A stretch of 12,540 bases of DNA from Spirochaetia bacterium UBA5368 (GTDB taxonomy: Bacteria; Spirochaetota; UBA4802; UBA5368). The notes under the pieces were generated by a model that was given only the letters and a program-made list of their open reading frames with translations, ran no database searches and was not told the DNA's origin. The DNA lies in the NCBI GenBank assembly GCA_002407865.1, contig DHPI01000072.1, forward strand, positions 68,460 to 80,999. Direction: 5' to 3'. The position numbers and the translations under genes are program-made. Positions 1 through 8,798 of this stretch are shown here, one piece after another. Positions within the stretch are counted from its first letter, which is position 1. Each line of letters opens with the position of its first letter.

Positions 1-2
1 GA

Positions 3-308
3 AAAGTGCTGGTCTTCCATCTGTCGGGCCTGTTCGAATTCCATGACGAGGCGAAGCTTATGTCGGCAATGAGGGAAAAGCTGGACGACAACCTCTCTGT
101 CATCGGCGTCGACCTGATGCATGTGGAGAACCTGAACTCGGCGGCGATGGCGGCGCTGTTGTCGATGCTGAAAATGGCGGACGAAAAGCGGATCGATTTT
201 GTGATTTTCGCGATGAACCAGAAGATACAGATTTTACTGGAAAAGGTGTTTGCGCGCAATTACGTGCCATTGCTTACCGAGGAGGAATTCAGGTCCCGTT
301 ACCTGTAA
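3..308 (+). CDS. STAS-domain protein (anti-sigma factor antagonist-like), 5' partial
   Basis: This is a single small STAS domain of about 100 residues, the fold of SpoIIAA/RsbV-type anti-anti-sigma factors, which bind an anti-sigma kinase and are switched by phosphorylation of a Ser/Thr. The sequence shows the expected layout: an opening beta strand (VLVFHLSG), a helix, the strand VIGVDLMHVENLNS leading into the helix AAMAALLSML, then strand FVIFAMN and a closing helix. The Ser after NLN (about residue 45 counting from the GTG at 6) sits where the phosphorylatable residue of the DxSxxxxIDSxG motif is expected. The reading frame is open to the left edge and the GTG at 6 lies inside the first strand, so the real start is probably outside the window. 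It ends with TAA, 60 bp before gpmI. The partner kinase and the process controlled cannot be told from here. The domain call is an inference from pattern, fairly secure. Confidence 0.75.
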   Translation, partial: KVLVFHLSGLFEFHDEAKLMSAMREKLDDNLSVIGVDLMHVENLNSAAMAALLSMLKMADEKRIDFVIFAMNQKIQILLEKVFARNYVPLLTEEEFRSRYL

Positions 309-368
309 TCTTCGCACCGTCGCCCGCACAGTTTTCCGCGCTTGATGATATTGCATGCGAGGTGATTA

Positions 369-2021
369 ATGAATACGCTTGTTTCAAATGCCGCAATTAA
401 AAAAAAGGGGCCGCTTGTGCTTGTCATAATGGACGGCTTCGGAATCGGAAAAAACAACGAGGGGAACGCGTATTTTCTCGCAAGAAAGCCAAACCTCGAT
501 ATGCTTTCGCGCAAATATATGAACACGCGCCTTCGGGCGCACGGCGTCGCGGTGGGTCTGCCCAGCAACAGCGATATGGGCAATTCCGAAGTGGGACACA
601 ACGCGCTCGGCGCCGGCAGAATCTACGAACAGGGCGCCAAGCTGGTAACGAAGGCGATCGAATCCGGCGCGATGTATAACGGAGACCTGTGGAAATCGCT
701 CGTCGCACGCCCGGCCGAAGGCGGCGCAACCCTGCATTTTATCGGCCTGCTCTCCGACGGCAACGTACATTCCCACATTGACCACCTTCTGATGATGATA
801 GAACAGGCCGCGAAAGACGGCGTAAAAAAGATACGGCTGCACATATTGCTTGATGGACGCGATGTGCCCGAAACATCCGCCCTTGTCTACGTCGACCGGC
901 TGGAGGAGTTTTTAAAGAAATTCACTGACAGCGGCCTCGATTACCGCATCGCCTCCGGCGGCGGCAGGATGGTCACGACCATGGACCGCTATGAAGCCGA
1001 CTGGAACATTGTGAAACGGGGATGGGACGCGCACGTGCTTGGCAAGGCCCGCCCCTTCCCCTCCGCCCGGCAGGCGATAGAAACGCTGCGAGGCGAGATC
1101 CACGGCATCACAGACCAGTACCTGCCGTCGTTCACCATCGTCGAGGACGGCACGCCGGTAGGCCCCATCGTCGACGGGGATTCGGTCATATTGGCCAATT
1201 TTCGCGGCGACCGGGCTATGGAGATTTCCAGGGCATTCGACGAAAAAGATTTCACCTGTTTCAACCGCGAACGGTATCCCGATGTTATCTACGCCGGCAT
1301 GATGGAATACGACGGAGACCTTAAAATCCCCAAAAAGTATCTCGTGTTTCCCCCGCACATCGAACATACGGTAAGCGAATACCTGGCCGGCGCGGGCTGC
1401 CGGCAGTATGCGGTTTCGGAAACGCAGAAATACGGGCATGTCACCTATTTCTGGAACGGCAACCGAAGCGAAAAGTTCAACGAAAAACTTGAAACATACG
1501 AGGAAATCGAATCAGATAAAGTACAGTTCGACCAGCGGCCCTGGATGAAGGCCGCCGAAATCACCGATAAAGTCGTTGAAGCGATCAGGAACGGCGCGTA
1601 CGATTTTATCCGGCTGAATTTCCCGAACGGCGACATGGTGGGACACACCGGCAACCTCTCTGCGGCAATCATCGCTGCGGAAACAGTCGATCTGTGCCTG
1701 AAGAGAATCCTTGACGCCGTCGAGGAAACGCACGGCCGTGCGCTCATTACCGCCGACCACGGAAACCTTGAGGAGATGTACGAGCTTGAAAAAGACGGGA
1801 AGATAAAGATCGATTCTAAAACGGGCTATCCCGTGCGTAAAACATCGCACACGTTGAATCCGGTTCCGTTCATAATTTTCGACCCCGGATTCAAAAACGA
1901 ATATCGACTGCGCGATTTCGACGATCCGCCCGGACTCGCGAATGTCGCCGCGACGATATTGATACTTTTGGGATATGACGCACCTGAGGGGTATCTGCCG
2001 TCGATAATTGAACCGGCATGA
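369..2021 (+). CDS. gpmI: 2,3-bisphosphoglycerate-independent phosphoglycerate mutase
   Basis: This enzyme interconverts 3-phosphoglycerate and 2-phosphoglycerate in glycolysis and gluconeogenesis, using two metal ions (usually Mn) and a phosphoserine intermediate; it is cytosolic. The 550-residue product shows the alkaline-phosphatase-like metal motif VIMDGFGIG (Asp22) and GNSEVGH with the catalytic Ser73. The substrate-binding insert has DGRDVPETS and GGGRMVTTMDRYE. The second metal-site half has NGDMVGHTGN (about residues 418-427), TADHGN (about 460-465) and SHTLNPVPF near the C-terminus. At 550 residues it is somewhat longer than the usual ~510, and the GGGRMVTTMDRY segment departs from the common GGR-YYAMDR form, so it belongs to a divergent branch. 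The ATG start has a GAGG ribosome site at about 8 nt. The last bases overlap the glgA start (ATGA), implying coupled translation of the two carbohydrate genes. Confidence 0.95.
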   Translation: MNTLVSNAAIKKKGPLVLVIMDGFGIGKNNEGNAYFLARKPNLDMLSRKYMNTRLRAHGVAVGLPSNSDMGNSEVGHNALGAGRIYEQGAKLVTKAIESGAMYNGDLWKSLVARPAEGGATLHFIGLLSDGNVHSHIDHLLMMIEQAAKDGVKKIRLHILLDGRDVPETSALVYVDRLEEFLKKFTDSGLDYRIASGGGRMVTTMDRYEADWNIVKRGWDAHVLGKARPFPSARQAIETLRGEIHGITDQYLPSFTIVEDGTPVGPIVDGDSVILANFRGDRAMEISRAFDEKDFTCFNRERYPDVIYAGMMEYDGDLKIPKKYLVFPPHIEHTVSEYLAGAGCRQYAVSETQKYGHVTYFWNGNRSEKFNEKLETYEEIESDKVQFDQRPWMKAAEITDKVVEAIRNGAYDFIRLNFPNGDMVGHTGNLSAAIIAAETVDLCLKRILDAVEETHGRALITADHGNLEEMYELEKDGKIKIDSKTGYPVRKTSHTLNPVPFIIFDPGFKNEYRLRDFDDPPGLANVAATILILLGYDAPEGYLPSIIEPA

Positions 2022-3481
2022 AAATAGCGTTTATCACCCCCGAGGCGTATCCGTTCATTAAAACCGGCGGACTGGCCGATGTCGCGTATGCGCTCCCAAA
2101 AGCGCTGGCAAAACACGGCCACGACGCGCGTCTGATATTGCCGCGCTATTACGCTATCGACAAAAACGCGTTCAACGCGCGCATGTTGCCCGACCCGCTC
2201 GGCGTACCGCATGGCGGCGGCGAGAAATGGGCTGCCATGTTCGAATCGCGTCACATTCCCGGCGTACCGTCGTATTTCATTGAACACGATATGTACTTCG
2301 GCCGCGACGGGATGTACGGCAACGCCTACGGCGAATATCCCGACAACGCCGAGCGCTTCATTTTTTTCTCACGCGCCGCCCTCCAGGCGCTCAAGGCGCT
2401 CCATTTTATGCCGGATATTATTCATTGCAACGACTGGCAGACGGCCCTGTCGGTAATTTTTTTAAAAAAAATCCATGCGAATGACCCGTTTTTTGCCGGT
2501 ACAGCGTCGGTAATGAGCGTACACAATGCCGGCTACCAGGGCGTTTTCGGAAGGGAAAACCTGTTTTTTACTCAGCTCGGCGATGATATGTTCACAACCG
2601 GAGGGCTTGAATTTTTCGGCCACCTGAATTTTTTGAAGGGGGGAATTCTCTTCGCCGACGCGGTCACCACCGTCAGCGGAAAATACGCACGAGAGCTGAC
2701 CACCAGGGAATTCGGCTACGACCTTGCCGGGGTGTTTAAAGACATTGAAGGCCGATTTTACGGCATACCTAACGGCGTCGATTACGATAAATGGGACCCG
2801 GCCCGCGACACGCTGATTTCCGCACGCTACTCCCCTGACGACATGGCGGGCAAAGACCTGTGCAAAATACAGTTGCAGCGCGCGATGGGGCTCGATCCGG
2901 AACCTCCGGCGCCCCTCCTCGGCTCCATTTCCCGCATTACCTACCAGAAGGGAATGGACGTGCTTGCAGAGACGATGCCGTACATCCTCTCCGATACGAA
3001 CTGCCGGTTCGTCATTCTTGGGCAGGGTGATGAAGCGATTATTCGTCGGTTCGAAAATCTTAAAGAGATGTTTCCGCACAGGGTTGCGCTGCGCTGGGGA
3101 TTCGATGAGCGGCTTTCACACCTCATCGAGTCGGGCAGCGATATATTCGTTATGCCTTCACGCTACGAGCCATGCGGGCTGAACCAGATGTATAGCCTGA
3201 AATACGGCACTATCCCGGTAGTGCGCGCCACCGGCGGCCTTGACGATACGATCGAACAATGGGATGCAACAACCGGCACGGGAAACGGCTTTAAATTCGA
3301 CAATCTTACGCGGAAGGAACTCTATCAGGCCATCAGGCATGCAATTAAGGTGTTTACAAATACAGACGCATGGGCTATACTTCGCGGCAACGCCATGGCG
3401 TTCTCACGATCATGGGACGAGGCGGCAGTTGATTACGAAGATGTCTATCGTGCGGCCCTGCGAAACCGTCAGGCGGAATAG
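2018..3481 (+). CDS. glgA: Glycogen (starch) synthase, ADP-glucose type, GT5 family
   Basis: GlgA transfers glucose from ADP-glucose to the non-reducing end of an alpha-1,4-glucan, making glycogen in the cytosol. The 487-residue length is normal. The N-terminal Rossmann half opens with ITPEAYPFIKTGGLADV, where Lys15 of KTGGL is the ADP-glucose-binding lysine of the family. The loop SVHNAGYQG and the segment HCNDWQT are also typical. The C-terminal half (from about residue 300) has SRITYQKGMD, the catalytic-Glu segment SRYEPCGLNQMYSLKYG (about 379-395) and the following TGGLDDTI. Translation starts at an ATG inside the gpmI stop (ATGA). No other glg genes are in view, so the operon pairs glycogen synthesis with a glycolytic mutase. 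A run of T7 followed by A8 at 2457-2471 is read in frame as FLKK and does not break the gene. Confidence 0.96.
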   Translation: MKIAFITPEAYPFIKTGGLADVAYALPKALAKHGHDARLILPRYYAIDKNAFNARMLPDPLGVPHGGGEKWAAMFESRHIPGVPSYFIEHDMYFGRDGMYGNAYGEYPDNAERFIFFSRAALQALKALHFMPDIIHCNDWQTALSVIFLKKIHANDPFFAGTASVMSVHNAGYQGVFGRENLFFTQLGDDMFTTGGLEFFGHLNFLKGGILFADAVTTVSGKYARELTTREFGYDLAGVFKDIEGRFYGIPNGVDYDKWDPARDTLISARYSPDDMAGKDLCKIQLQRAMGLDPEPPAPLLGSISRITYQKGMDVLAETMPYILSDTNCRFVILGQGDEAIIRRFENLKEMFPHRVALRWGFDERLSHLIESGSDIFVMPSRYEPCGLNQMYSLKYGTIPVVRATGGLDDTIEQWDATTGTGNGFKFDNLTRKELYQAIRHAIKVFTNTDAWAILRGNAMAFSRSWDEAAVDYEDVYRAALRNRQAE

Positions 3482-3483
3482 AC

Positions 3484-3495
3484 GACTGTACAGTC
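3484..3495. repeat. 12-bp perfect palindrome after glgA
   Basis: GACTGTACAGTC lies 2 nt after the glgA stop and is followed by TTTAAAT. As RNA it gives only a 4-bp stem with a 4-nt loop, so it is at best a weak pause or processing site. It could instead be a protein-binding palindrome. The sequence is seen directly; its role is unknown. Confidence 0.3.
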
Positions 3496-3526
3496 TTTAA
3501 ATAGATAATTCGAGCGGAGACCCCGT

Positions 3527-3946
3527 ATGTCGAAACGACCGGGATGGTGGCTGGCGGCTCTCGCCTATATATGGCCGATAACCTGGCAAAGCGCACGCGC
3601 AACACGCATTCCGGTAATTGGAAAACTCATCGCAGCCATGATGCTGCCGCTTTTCTCAAAAAACAACCTCAATATCACGTATATACCGATCAACCGTAAC
3701 ATCGCATCACCGGGCCGGCCCGGCATACAATTACCGCTCGGTATCGTTTCCCCCTGTGACCGCGGCGGGCATATAGCCGTATTTTCCCTCCCCGCCGACC
3801 AGTATCGGCGCGAGATGGTTTGTCGGCCCGTGTCCGCTTCCCACATGAAGCGAATAGCGTATGGCCTCGGTGATATAGTATTTCGCGTACCGCACCGCGT
3901 CTTCGAGCGATTTGCCGCGTGCAAGCAGCGTGGCAATTGCCGATGA
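3527..3946 (+). pseudogene. Truncated N-terminal fragment of a possible 4Fe-4S protein
   Basis: The ORF begins 45 bp after glgA with a good ribosome site (GGAG, 8 nt from ATG), so its start looks authentic and co-transcribed with glgA. The first ~75 codons read like the beginning of a small bacterial/archaeal 4Fe-4S protein family: a basic, Trp-rich helix, a hydrophobic stretch (IGKLIAAMMLPLF), then NITYIPINRNIASPG and a LPxxIV element. In such proteins the cysteine-rich cluster region follows this block. Here, from about 3750 onward, the frame lies antisense to thiD and its residues look like noise, with no CxxC clusters. I therefore read it as a gene cut off by a rearrangement; the ORF formally runs to 3946 but only about 3527-3750 seems genuine. 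The family assignment is an inference from memory of the ITYxPxN pattern and is uncertain. It could instead be a short unrelated membrane-associated protein. Confidence 0.45.
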
Positions 3947-4585
3947 ATACGTGCAGCCAGTGCCGTGCGTATTGTTGGTCGCGAAGCGCTCAGAGCCGAA
4001 ATAGTGAAAATCCTTCCCGTTAAAGAGAATGTCGGTCGCCCCGTCGCTCATGTGGCCGCCCTTGATAACTACATTGCGCGCACCCATTTTGTGAATCGCG
4101 CCAGCGGCGGCCTTCATATCATCCATACTCCCGATTGTCATCCCGGTAAGCGACTCGGCCTCCGGGATGTTCGGCGTGACGACATACGCAAGCGGTATAA
4201 GTTCCCCAATCAGCGTGTCACGCGCTTCGCTTCGCAGAAGCGTCGCGCCCCCCTTGGCCACCATCACGGGATCGACCACGAGCCGTGCGACGTTATACTG
4301 GCGGATTTTTTTCGCCACGGATAGAATGATCGCGGATGATGACAACATGCCGGTTTTTGCCGCGTCAGCGCCGATATCCGAGAGCACCGAATCGAACTGC
4401 TTTTCAATGAAATCTACCGGCACATCGAAGACGCCCTGCACGCCAGTTGTGTTTTGCGCCGTAAGCGCGGTTATCACGCTCATGCCAAATCCGCCAAGCA
4501 CCGTAATAGTCTTTAAATCGGCCTGGATTCCGGCGCCACCGCCGGAATCAGAACCGGCAATTGTCAAAACTCGAGCCACTGTCAT
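3731..4585 (-). CDS. thiD: Hydroxymethylpyrimidine/phosphomethylpyrimidine kinase
   Basis: ThiD phosphorylates HMP and then HMP-phosphate to HMP-diphosphate, the pyrimidine half of thiamine, in the cytosol; it is a ribokinase-fold enzyme. Visible motifs are [20 protein letters not shown] at the N-terminus, [42 protein letters not shown] and the anion-hole motif [12 protein letters not shown] with the Cys typical of ThiD. The ATG is preceded by AGAGG at 8 nt. The 284-residue product is about 15-20 longer than most ThiD; the excess is a C-terminal tail after [10 protein letters not shown], ending GGNDTER. That tail is encoded opposite the broken plus-strand ORF at 3527, so it may have arisen by read-through into rearranged DNA. 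It lies 50 bp after rmuC in the same direction and may share its transcript. No thiamine riboswitch or other thi gene is visible. Confidence 0.94.
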   Translation of the reverse strand: MTVARVLTIAGSDSGGGAGIQADLKTITVLGGFGMSVITALTAQNTTGVQGVFDVPVDFIEKQFDSVLSDIGADAAKTGMLSSSAIILSVAKKIRQYNVARLVVDPVMVAKGGATLLRSEARDTLIGELIPLAYVVTPNIPEAESLTGMTIGSMDDMKAAAGAIHKMGARNVVIKGGHMSDGATDILFNGKDFHYFGSERFATNNTHGTGCTYSSAIATLLARGKSLEDAVRYAKYYITEAIRYSLHVGSGHGPTNHLAPILVGGEGKYGYMPAAVTGGNDTER

Positions 4586-4635
4586 AATTATATCCTCTGC
4601 GCTACAGTATATTGCATTGTGCCACAGTTTCCAGA

Positions 4636-5922
4636 TTATTTTGATTCGTTGTCATCGGCATCGTCATCGCCGATCATCGCGGCCGTGTCCGCGGCGGGAA
4701 GCTCCTGTACCTTCCGCAGCTTCCTCTCTATCGTGCGAGATTTGCGCGCAGCGTCCTCGATGGTATTGCTCGCCTCGCGGATTTTCTGCTGCGTCTTCTC
4801 GAGGATATCGCCGAACCTGCCAAACTCGCTCTTGACCGCGCCGAGGAGCGCCCATACCTCGCTCGAGCGTTTCTCGATCGCAAGGGTGCGAAACCCCATC
4901 TGCAGCGAATTGAGGAGCGCCGCAAGCGTGGTCGGCCCCGCAACGACGACCCTGAAATCGCGTTGCAGCACATCGGTGAGGCCAGGACGCCGTATGGCCT
5001 CTGCGTACAGCCCCTCGGTCGGCAGGTACATAATGCCAAAGTCGGTTGTGTCCGGGGGGTTGATGTACTTCTCGCTAATATCCTTCGCGGCGCTGCGTAT
5101 CCGCAGTTCAAGATTTTTCGCCGCCTCTTCCGCCGCGATAGTATTCGCCTGCTCCTGCGCCTCCAGCAGCCGCCGGTAATCCTCCTGTGGAAACTTCGCA
5201 TCGATGGGAAGCCACACGGCCTCCGCGCCCGCCCCGTCCCGGCCGGGCAGCTTTATAGCGAACTCGACCCGCTCCCGCGAGCCGCGCTTCGTGGCAACAT
5301 TCGTTTCAAACTGCTCCTTTGTGAGGATCTGTTCGAGCAGCGCGCCAAGCTGAATCTCACCCCATGTGCCACGGGACTTCACGTTGGTAAGTACCCGCTT
5401 TAAATCGCCGACGTTCGAAGCCAGCACCTGCATCTCGCCGAGACCCCTGTAGACCTGTTCAAGCCGATCGCTGACAAGCCTGAACGATTCGCCCAGCCGC
5501 TTCTCGAGCGTCGACTGCAGCTTTTCATCAACAGTAGCGCGCATCTGCTCAAGCCGGCGGCTGTTATCATCCTGCAACTGGCGAAGGCGCTCTTCAACAG
5601 TCGCACGCATTCTCTCAAGGCGTGTTTCAGTACCGGTGGCCGCCTCTGCCATGCGCGCCAGCAACGAATCGCTGAGGTGCCTGATCGCGGTGGACTGCTC
5701 CTCCCTGCCCTGCCGCGCGGCGGCCAGCGCCTCCGTTCTGCTGCGGGCAATCTCTTCGCGTATCAGGGTGTCGGTACGCTGCTGGTTTTTTTCAAGCGCG
5801 GAAAAGCGCTGTTCCAGCAGGGCGGTACCGGACCCGGCGGCGTTACGGGCAAGCACCATAAAGAGCACAACGAGATTTATAAGTAAAAGCGCGATAATCG
5901 CGATGAGATAATACAGTGACAT
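4636..5922 (-). CDS. rmuC: RmuC family DNA recombination protein
   Basis: RmuC proteins are membrane-tethered and contain a restriction-endonuclease-like core; loss in E. coli raises inversion at short repeats, but the exact reaction is not settled. The 428-residue product starts with one hydrophobic helix (about residues 3-25, [21 protein letters not shown]) as an N-terminal anchor. A long charged coiled coil follows (about 35-150) with repeated units around [16 protein letters not shown] and [11 protein letters not shown]. Then comes the RmuC core: [79 protein letters not shown] and [20 protein letters not shown] second coil and a short acidic tail (GDDDADDNE) close the protein. The ATG has GAGGGG 6 nt upstream. 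Its 5' neighbour on this strand is the trp block, separated by 350 bp of rearranged-looking DNA. Confidence 0.93.
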   Translation of the reverse strand: MSLYYLIAIIALLLINLVVLFMVLARNAAGSGTALLEQRFSALEKNQQRTDTLIREEIARSRTEALAAARQGREEQSTAIRHLSDSLLARMAEAATGTETRLERMRATVEERLRQLQDDNSRRLEQMRATVDEKLQSTLEKRLGESFRLVSDRLEQVYRGLGEMQVLASNVGDLKRVLTNVKSRGTWGEIQLGALLEQILTKEQFETNVATKRGSRERVEFAIKLPGRDGAGAEAVWLPIDAKFPQEDYRRLLEAQEQANTIAAEEAAKNLELRIRSAAKDISEKYINPPDTTDFGIMYLPTEGLYAEAIRRPGLTDVLQRDFRVVVAGPTTLAALLNSLQMGFRTLAIEKRSSEVWALLGAVKSEFGRFGDILEKTQQKIREASNTIEDAARKSRTIERKLRKVQELPAADTAAMIGDDDADDNESK

Positions 5923-5984
5923 CCGTTTCCCCTCTACGTTATAAATGGTTTATCGCGAGTTTCTCGCTTTTCCCGTACACTTCT

Positions 5985-6012
5985 ACTATACCCCTTTCGT
6001 TCTTTCCATTAA
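5985..6012 (-). promoter_or_regulatory. Possible weak sigma70 promoter for rmuC-thiD
   Basis: On the minus strand TATAGT (rc of 5985-5990) is preceded at 16 nt by TTAATG (rc of 6007-6012), about 60 nt upstream of the rmuC start in an AT-rich stretch. The -10 is good and the -35 poor. A small hairpin (GCGAG-AAA-CTCGC, 5955-5967) lies between it and the gene. This is pattern only and could be chance. Confidence 0.3.
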
Positions 6013-6019
6013 TTTTTCC

Positions 6020-6047
6020 AGGACTTACGGCTTTTTCAGAAAGTCCT
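6020..6047. repeat. 7-bp inverted repeat at the edge of the GC-rich segment
   Basis: AGGACTT (6020-6026) and AAGTCCT (6041-6047) are exact inverted copies separated by 14 bp. They lie where AT-rich rmuC upstream DNA gives way to the coding-like remnant and the GC-rich trp genes. No T-run follows either arm, so it is not a convincing intrinsic terminator. It may be a scar or simply chance. Confidence 0.3.
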
Positions 6048-6275
6048 ATTTAGAAGGCGTGCGGTTCAAAGGGTACGACTACGGGTATGATTACGAGATC
6101 AGGGACGAACAGTACGGCCTTGCCCCGGGCGTGGCGGGGCACTTCATCGTCTTCGATCAGTTCGAGCTCAACATCTACTACGGGCCTGACTACCTCTTTT
6201 CCGGCAGGCCCTCACAGATGAACCTGAGCTTCGATCTTCGCAAGAAATGGCAGTTTCCGCGCGTGCCTTCCGGCT

Positions 6276-7007
6276 TCACCCGAAAAGCGAATCGATGTAG
6301 CCTCCAAACCCCTCCAGCCCCCCGTCGCGAAGGGCCGCGACGGCGCCCGTTCCCACGATGAAGCCGCCCGCGAGCTCCACGGCCGCGCGCGCGTCTGCCG
6401 CGCTCCGTATCCCGAACCCCAGCACCACCGGAACGCTGCTCGCGCGCCGGGCCCGGCGTATCTTCGCGCGCGTGGCATCATCCAGGGTGAAGCCGCTTCC
6501 CGTTACGCCGCGTATCGAGACAAAATAGAGAAAGCCCCGCGCCGAGCGCGCCGTCGCGTCGATCTGTTCGGGGGTGTTCTCTGGCGTGACAAAATCGATG
6601 TATTCCAGTCCCTTCCGGGTGAAGGCGTCACGGAAGGGGGCGCTCTCCACGAAGGGCACGTCGGGTACAATAAGGCCGTCAGCGCCGGAGCGGCGCGCCA
6701 CGTCAGCGAAGCGCGCGAGGCCGCGGTTGTGTACCGGGTTCGCGTAGCTCATGAAATAGATCTTTTTGCCAGCGGGGGCCTTCCGCCGGATCTCGCCGAC
6801 CGAAGCGGCGAGATCCTCAAGCCGGAAGCCGAGCCCGAGCACCTCCTCCCCGGCGCGGGCGATGGCCGGCCCGTCGGCCACGGGATCGGAAAAGGGCACT
6901 CCCACCTCGAGGAAGTCGAAACGCTCCAGGCCCAGACGCGCGGCCGCCGTGAAGTGATCCGCGTCGGGGTAGTTGCCCATCAGGTATACGCCGTTATAGC
7001 CGCTCAT
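6276..7007 (-). CDS. trpA: Tryptophan synthase alpha chain
   Basis: TrpA cleaves indole-3-glycerol phosphate to indole and glyceraldehyde-3-phosphate, passing indole through a tunnel to TrpB in an alpha2beta2 complex. The 243-residue TIM barrel shows [18 protein letters not shown] with the two catalytic acids (Glu34 and Asp45, equivalent to Glu49 and Asp60 of E. coli), [38 protein letters not shown] and VVLGFGI. It begins directly at the first strand ([12 protein letters not shown]), about 15 residues shorter than the E. coli protein. It lacks the N-terminal helix, as do some short forms such as that of Pyrococcus furiosus. The ATG overlaps the trpB stop (ATGA). It is the last gene of the operon, and I see no clear terminator after it. 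Confidence 0.95.
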   Translation of the reverse strand: MSGYNGVYLMGNYPDADHFTAAARLGLERFDFLEVGVPFSDPVADGPAIARAGEEVLGLGFRLEDLAASVGEIRRKAPAGKKIYFMSYANPVHNRGLARFADVARRSGADGLIVPDVPFVESAPFRDAFTRKGLEYIDFVTPENTPEQIDATARSARGFLYFVSIRGVTGSGFTLDDATRAKIRRARRASSVPVVLGFGIRSAADARAAVELAGGFIVGTGAVAALRDGGLEGFGGYIDSLFG

Positions 7008-8185
7008 GCCTTTAACGCCTCCTCGATTATTCCCATGTCCTTGTCACCTCGCCCGGAAAGGTTAACGAGGACGGTGGCGCCGCGCAGCGCACGGCGGTTT
7101 TTCATAACGTAGCCAAGCGCGTGGCTGCTCTCGAGCGCCGGTATGATCCCTTCGGTCCGCGTGAGCTCAAGGCAGGCATGGAGCGCGTCGGCGTCCGAGC
7201 ACTCCGCGTAGCGGACGAGGCCGCTATCCCTGAAATAGCTGTGCTCCGGTCCCACACCGGAGTAGTCAAGACCGGCCGAGATCGAATGCACCGGAAGCAC
7301 CTGGCCCTCGTCGCTCTGCAACAGGTAGGTGCGACTACCCTGGAAGATGCCGGGGCGTCCCCTGCCGAGCGAGGCGCTGTGGTCGCCGGGCGCGTGTGAA
7401 CGGCCCCCGGCCTCTACGCCAACGAGCGCCGTGCGCTTCTCGCCGAGGTAGGCGGAGAAGACGCCCGCCGCGTTGCTCCCGCCTCCCACGCAGGCGACCA
7501 CAACATCGGGATCGCGCCCCGTTATGCGGCGCATCTGCGAGCGGGCCTCGCGGCCGATGACCGACTGGAAGTCGCGCACAATCCGCGGAAAGGGCGCCGG
7601 CCCGATCACCGAGCCAATGAGGTAGTGCGTGGTGCGAACGCTTGCCACCCAGTCGCGCATGGCCTCGCTCACGGCGTCCTTCAGGGTGCGCTGGCCGGTT
7701 TCCACCGGTACCACCTCCGCCCCCAGGAGCTTTATACGGTGCACGTTCGGGGCCTGCCGGGCCACGTCCTCGGCCCCCATGTAGACGCGGCACTCCATGC
7801 CGGTAAGCGCGGCGGCCGTGGCGGTCGCCACGCCGTGCTGGCCGGCGCCGGTCTCGGCGATAACGCGCCGCTTCCCCATGGAGCGGGCCAGTAGTATCTG
7901 TCCGAGCGTGTTGTTGAGCTTGTGCGATCCGGTGTGCACCAGGTCCTCGCGTTTGAGAAACAGCTCCAGACCAATCTTCTCCGAAAGGCGACGGGCGTGA
8001 TAGACCGGTGTGGGTCTCCCCGCATAGTCGCGGAGCAGACGAGCGTGCTCGCGCCGTATGGTCGTGTCTTTCAGGAAGCGCCGGTAGGCGTCCTCGAGTT
8101 CGCACAGGGCGTTTATAAGGCTCTCGGGTACGAAGCGCCCCCCGTACTCGCCGTAATATCCGCGTTTATCGGGCATGGATTTCAT
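7004..8185 (-). CDS. trpB: Tryptophan synthase beta chain
   Basis: TrpB is the PLP enzyme that condenses indole with L-serine to give tryptophan, in complex with TrpA. The 393-residue product is of the TrpB1 type: [15 protein letters not shown] at the N-terminus, [17 protein letters not shown] with the Schiff-base Lys89, ETGAGQHG with catalytic Glu111, the glycine-rich phosphate loop [12 protein letters not shown], and [15 protein letters not shown] in the region that signals to TrpA. No key residue is missing. The start chosen is the ATG at 8185, with GAGG about 6 nt upstream; an ATG three codons in is an alternative. It overlaps the trpF 3' end by 20 bp and runs into trpA by ATGA. Confidence 0.97.
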   Translation of the reverse strand: MKSMPDKRGYYGEYGGRFVPESLINALCELEDAYRRFLKDTTIRREHARLLRDYAGRPTPVYHARRLSEKIGLELFLKREDLVHTGSHKLNNTLGQILLARSMGKRRVIAETGAGQHGVATATAAALTGMECRVYMGAEDVARQAPNVHRIKLLGAEVVPVETGQRTLKDAVSEAMRDWVASVRTTHYLIGSVIGPAPFPRIVRDFQSVIGREARSQMRRITGRDPDVVVACVGGGSNAAGVFSAYLGEKRTALVGVEAGGRSHAPGDHSASLGRGRPGIFQGSRTYLLQSDEGQVLPVHSISAGLDYSGVGPEHSYFRDSGLVRYAECSDADALHACLELTRTEGIIPALESSHALGYVMKNRRALRGATVLVNLSGRGDKDMGIIEEALKA

Positions 8186-8798
8186 TGTGTACCTCGCGAA
8201 GTGTGTTGAACAGGTTCATTATCTTTTCCTTAGATTTAATTCCGGGAGCGTCTTCGATCCCCGACGAGACGTCGATTCCGAACGGCCGGACGGCGGCCAG
8301 GAGCATTCCGACGTTCGCCGCGTTGATGCCGCCCGCAACGATGGCGCGGTCGATGTGCGGAAATCCGCAGAGCGCCTTCCAGTCGAATGTCTTTCCCGTT
8401 CCGCCGTAGCGGCGGCTGTCGAAGCGGTCCAGGAGCAAAAGCTCGTCCCCCGGCACGGCCGTGAGCGCTTTAATATCCTCCGTCCCGCTCACACGGCAGG
8501 CGGCGATAACGCGGATGCGGCCGCGAAGGCGCTCGACGACGAACGGGTCGTAGACCTGTGCGCAATCCAGCCGCGCGACCTCGGCCGCCCGCGCGATGGC
8601 GTCCGCATCGCGCCCGGTGAAAACCCCTACGCGCAGAACACCGGTCCCATCCAGCACGCGACCGAGAGAGAGCGCGCGCTCCACACTCACGAGGCGCGGC
8701 GAAGCTTCGTGGAACACGAAGCCGGCGGCCGAGAGTGGAAATTCCGCGGCTGCGGCCAGGTCCCCCTCGCGCGTGAAGCCGCAGAGCTTAACAAACAT
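8166..8798 (-). CDS. trpF: Phosphoribosylanthranilate isomerase
   Basis: TrpF isomerises N-(5'-phosphoribosyl)anthranilate to CdRP by an Amadori rearrangement. The product is 210 residues, a normal length. The catalytic Cys6 is present in FVKLCGFT (family KICG). The general-acid Asp is in [20 protein letters not shown], and the phosphate-binding end is [10 protein letters not shown] and [21 protein letters not shown] central departure is AQVYDPF, where the family nearly always has VQLHG. The longer frame from 8900 is rejected because its first 34 residues are antisense-like and overlap trpC deeply. The ATG at 8798 has GGAG 7 nt upstream and overlaps the trpC stop by 11 bp. Downstream it overlaps trpB by 20 bp. 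Confidence 0.92.
   Translation of the reverse strand: MFVKLCGFTREGDLAAAAEFPLSAAGFVFHEASPRLVSVERALSLGRVLDGTGVLRVGVFTGRDADAIARAAEVARLDCAQVYDPFVVERLRGRIRVIAACRVSGTEDIKALTAVPGDELLLLDRFDSRRYGGTGKTFDWKALCGFPHIDRAIVAGGINAANVGMLLAAVRPFGIDVSSGIEDAPGIKSKEKIMNLFNTLREVHNEIHAR

Larger units (their letters stand above)
5945..6361 (+). pseudogene. Remnant of a beta-barrel-like (outer membrane?) protein C-terminus
   Basis: An open plus-strand frame runs between divergent rmuC and convergent trpA. Its first ~35 codons overlap rmuC upstream DNA and look random. From about 6055 to 6258 the codons become regular, with alternating aromatic/polar strands and turns: EGVRFKGYDYGYDYEIRDEQYG, GVAGHFIVFDQFELNIYYGPDY and MNLSFDLRKKWQF. 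These look like amphipathic beta hairpins, and an F-ending final strand is typical of outer-membrane barrels. No stop follows that Phe. The frame continues as Arg/Pro-rich noise antisense to the trpA 3' end until 6361. No signal peptide or start is credible, so I read it as the 3' scrap of a larger gene. The family is not identified. Except for the rmuC upstream signals, this is all I see in the 350-bp gap. Confidence 0.4.

Noticed and set aside
2457..2471. Two successive slippery heptamers (T TTT TTA then A AAA AAA, in frame) inside glgA as a programmed frameshift site
   Set aside because: A -1 shift would hit a stop within five codons and give a short GlgA piece of no evident use. I see no clear stimulatory hairpin or Shine-Dalgarno-like element positioned for it, and the codons simply spell FLKK.
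5955..5967. Small hairpin GCGAG-TTT-CTCGC as a terminator
   Set aside because: The stem is only 5 bp and the following TTTT run is short; it is too weak to call.
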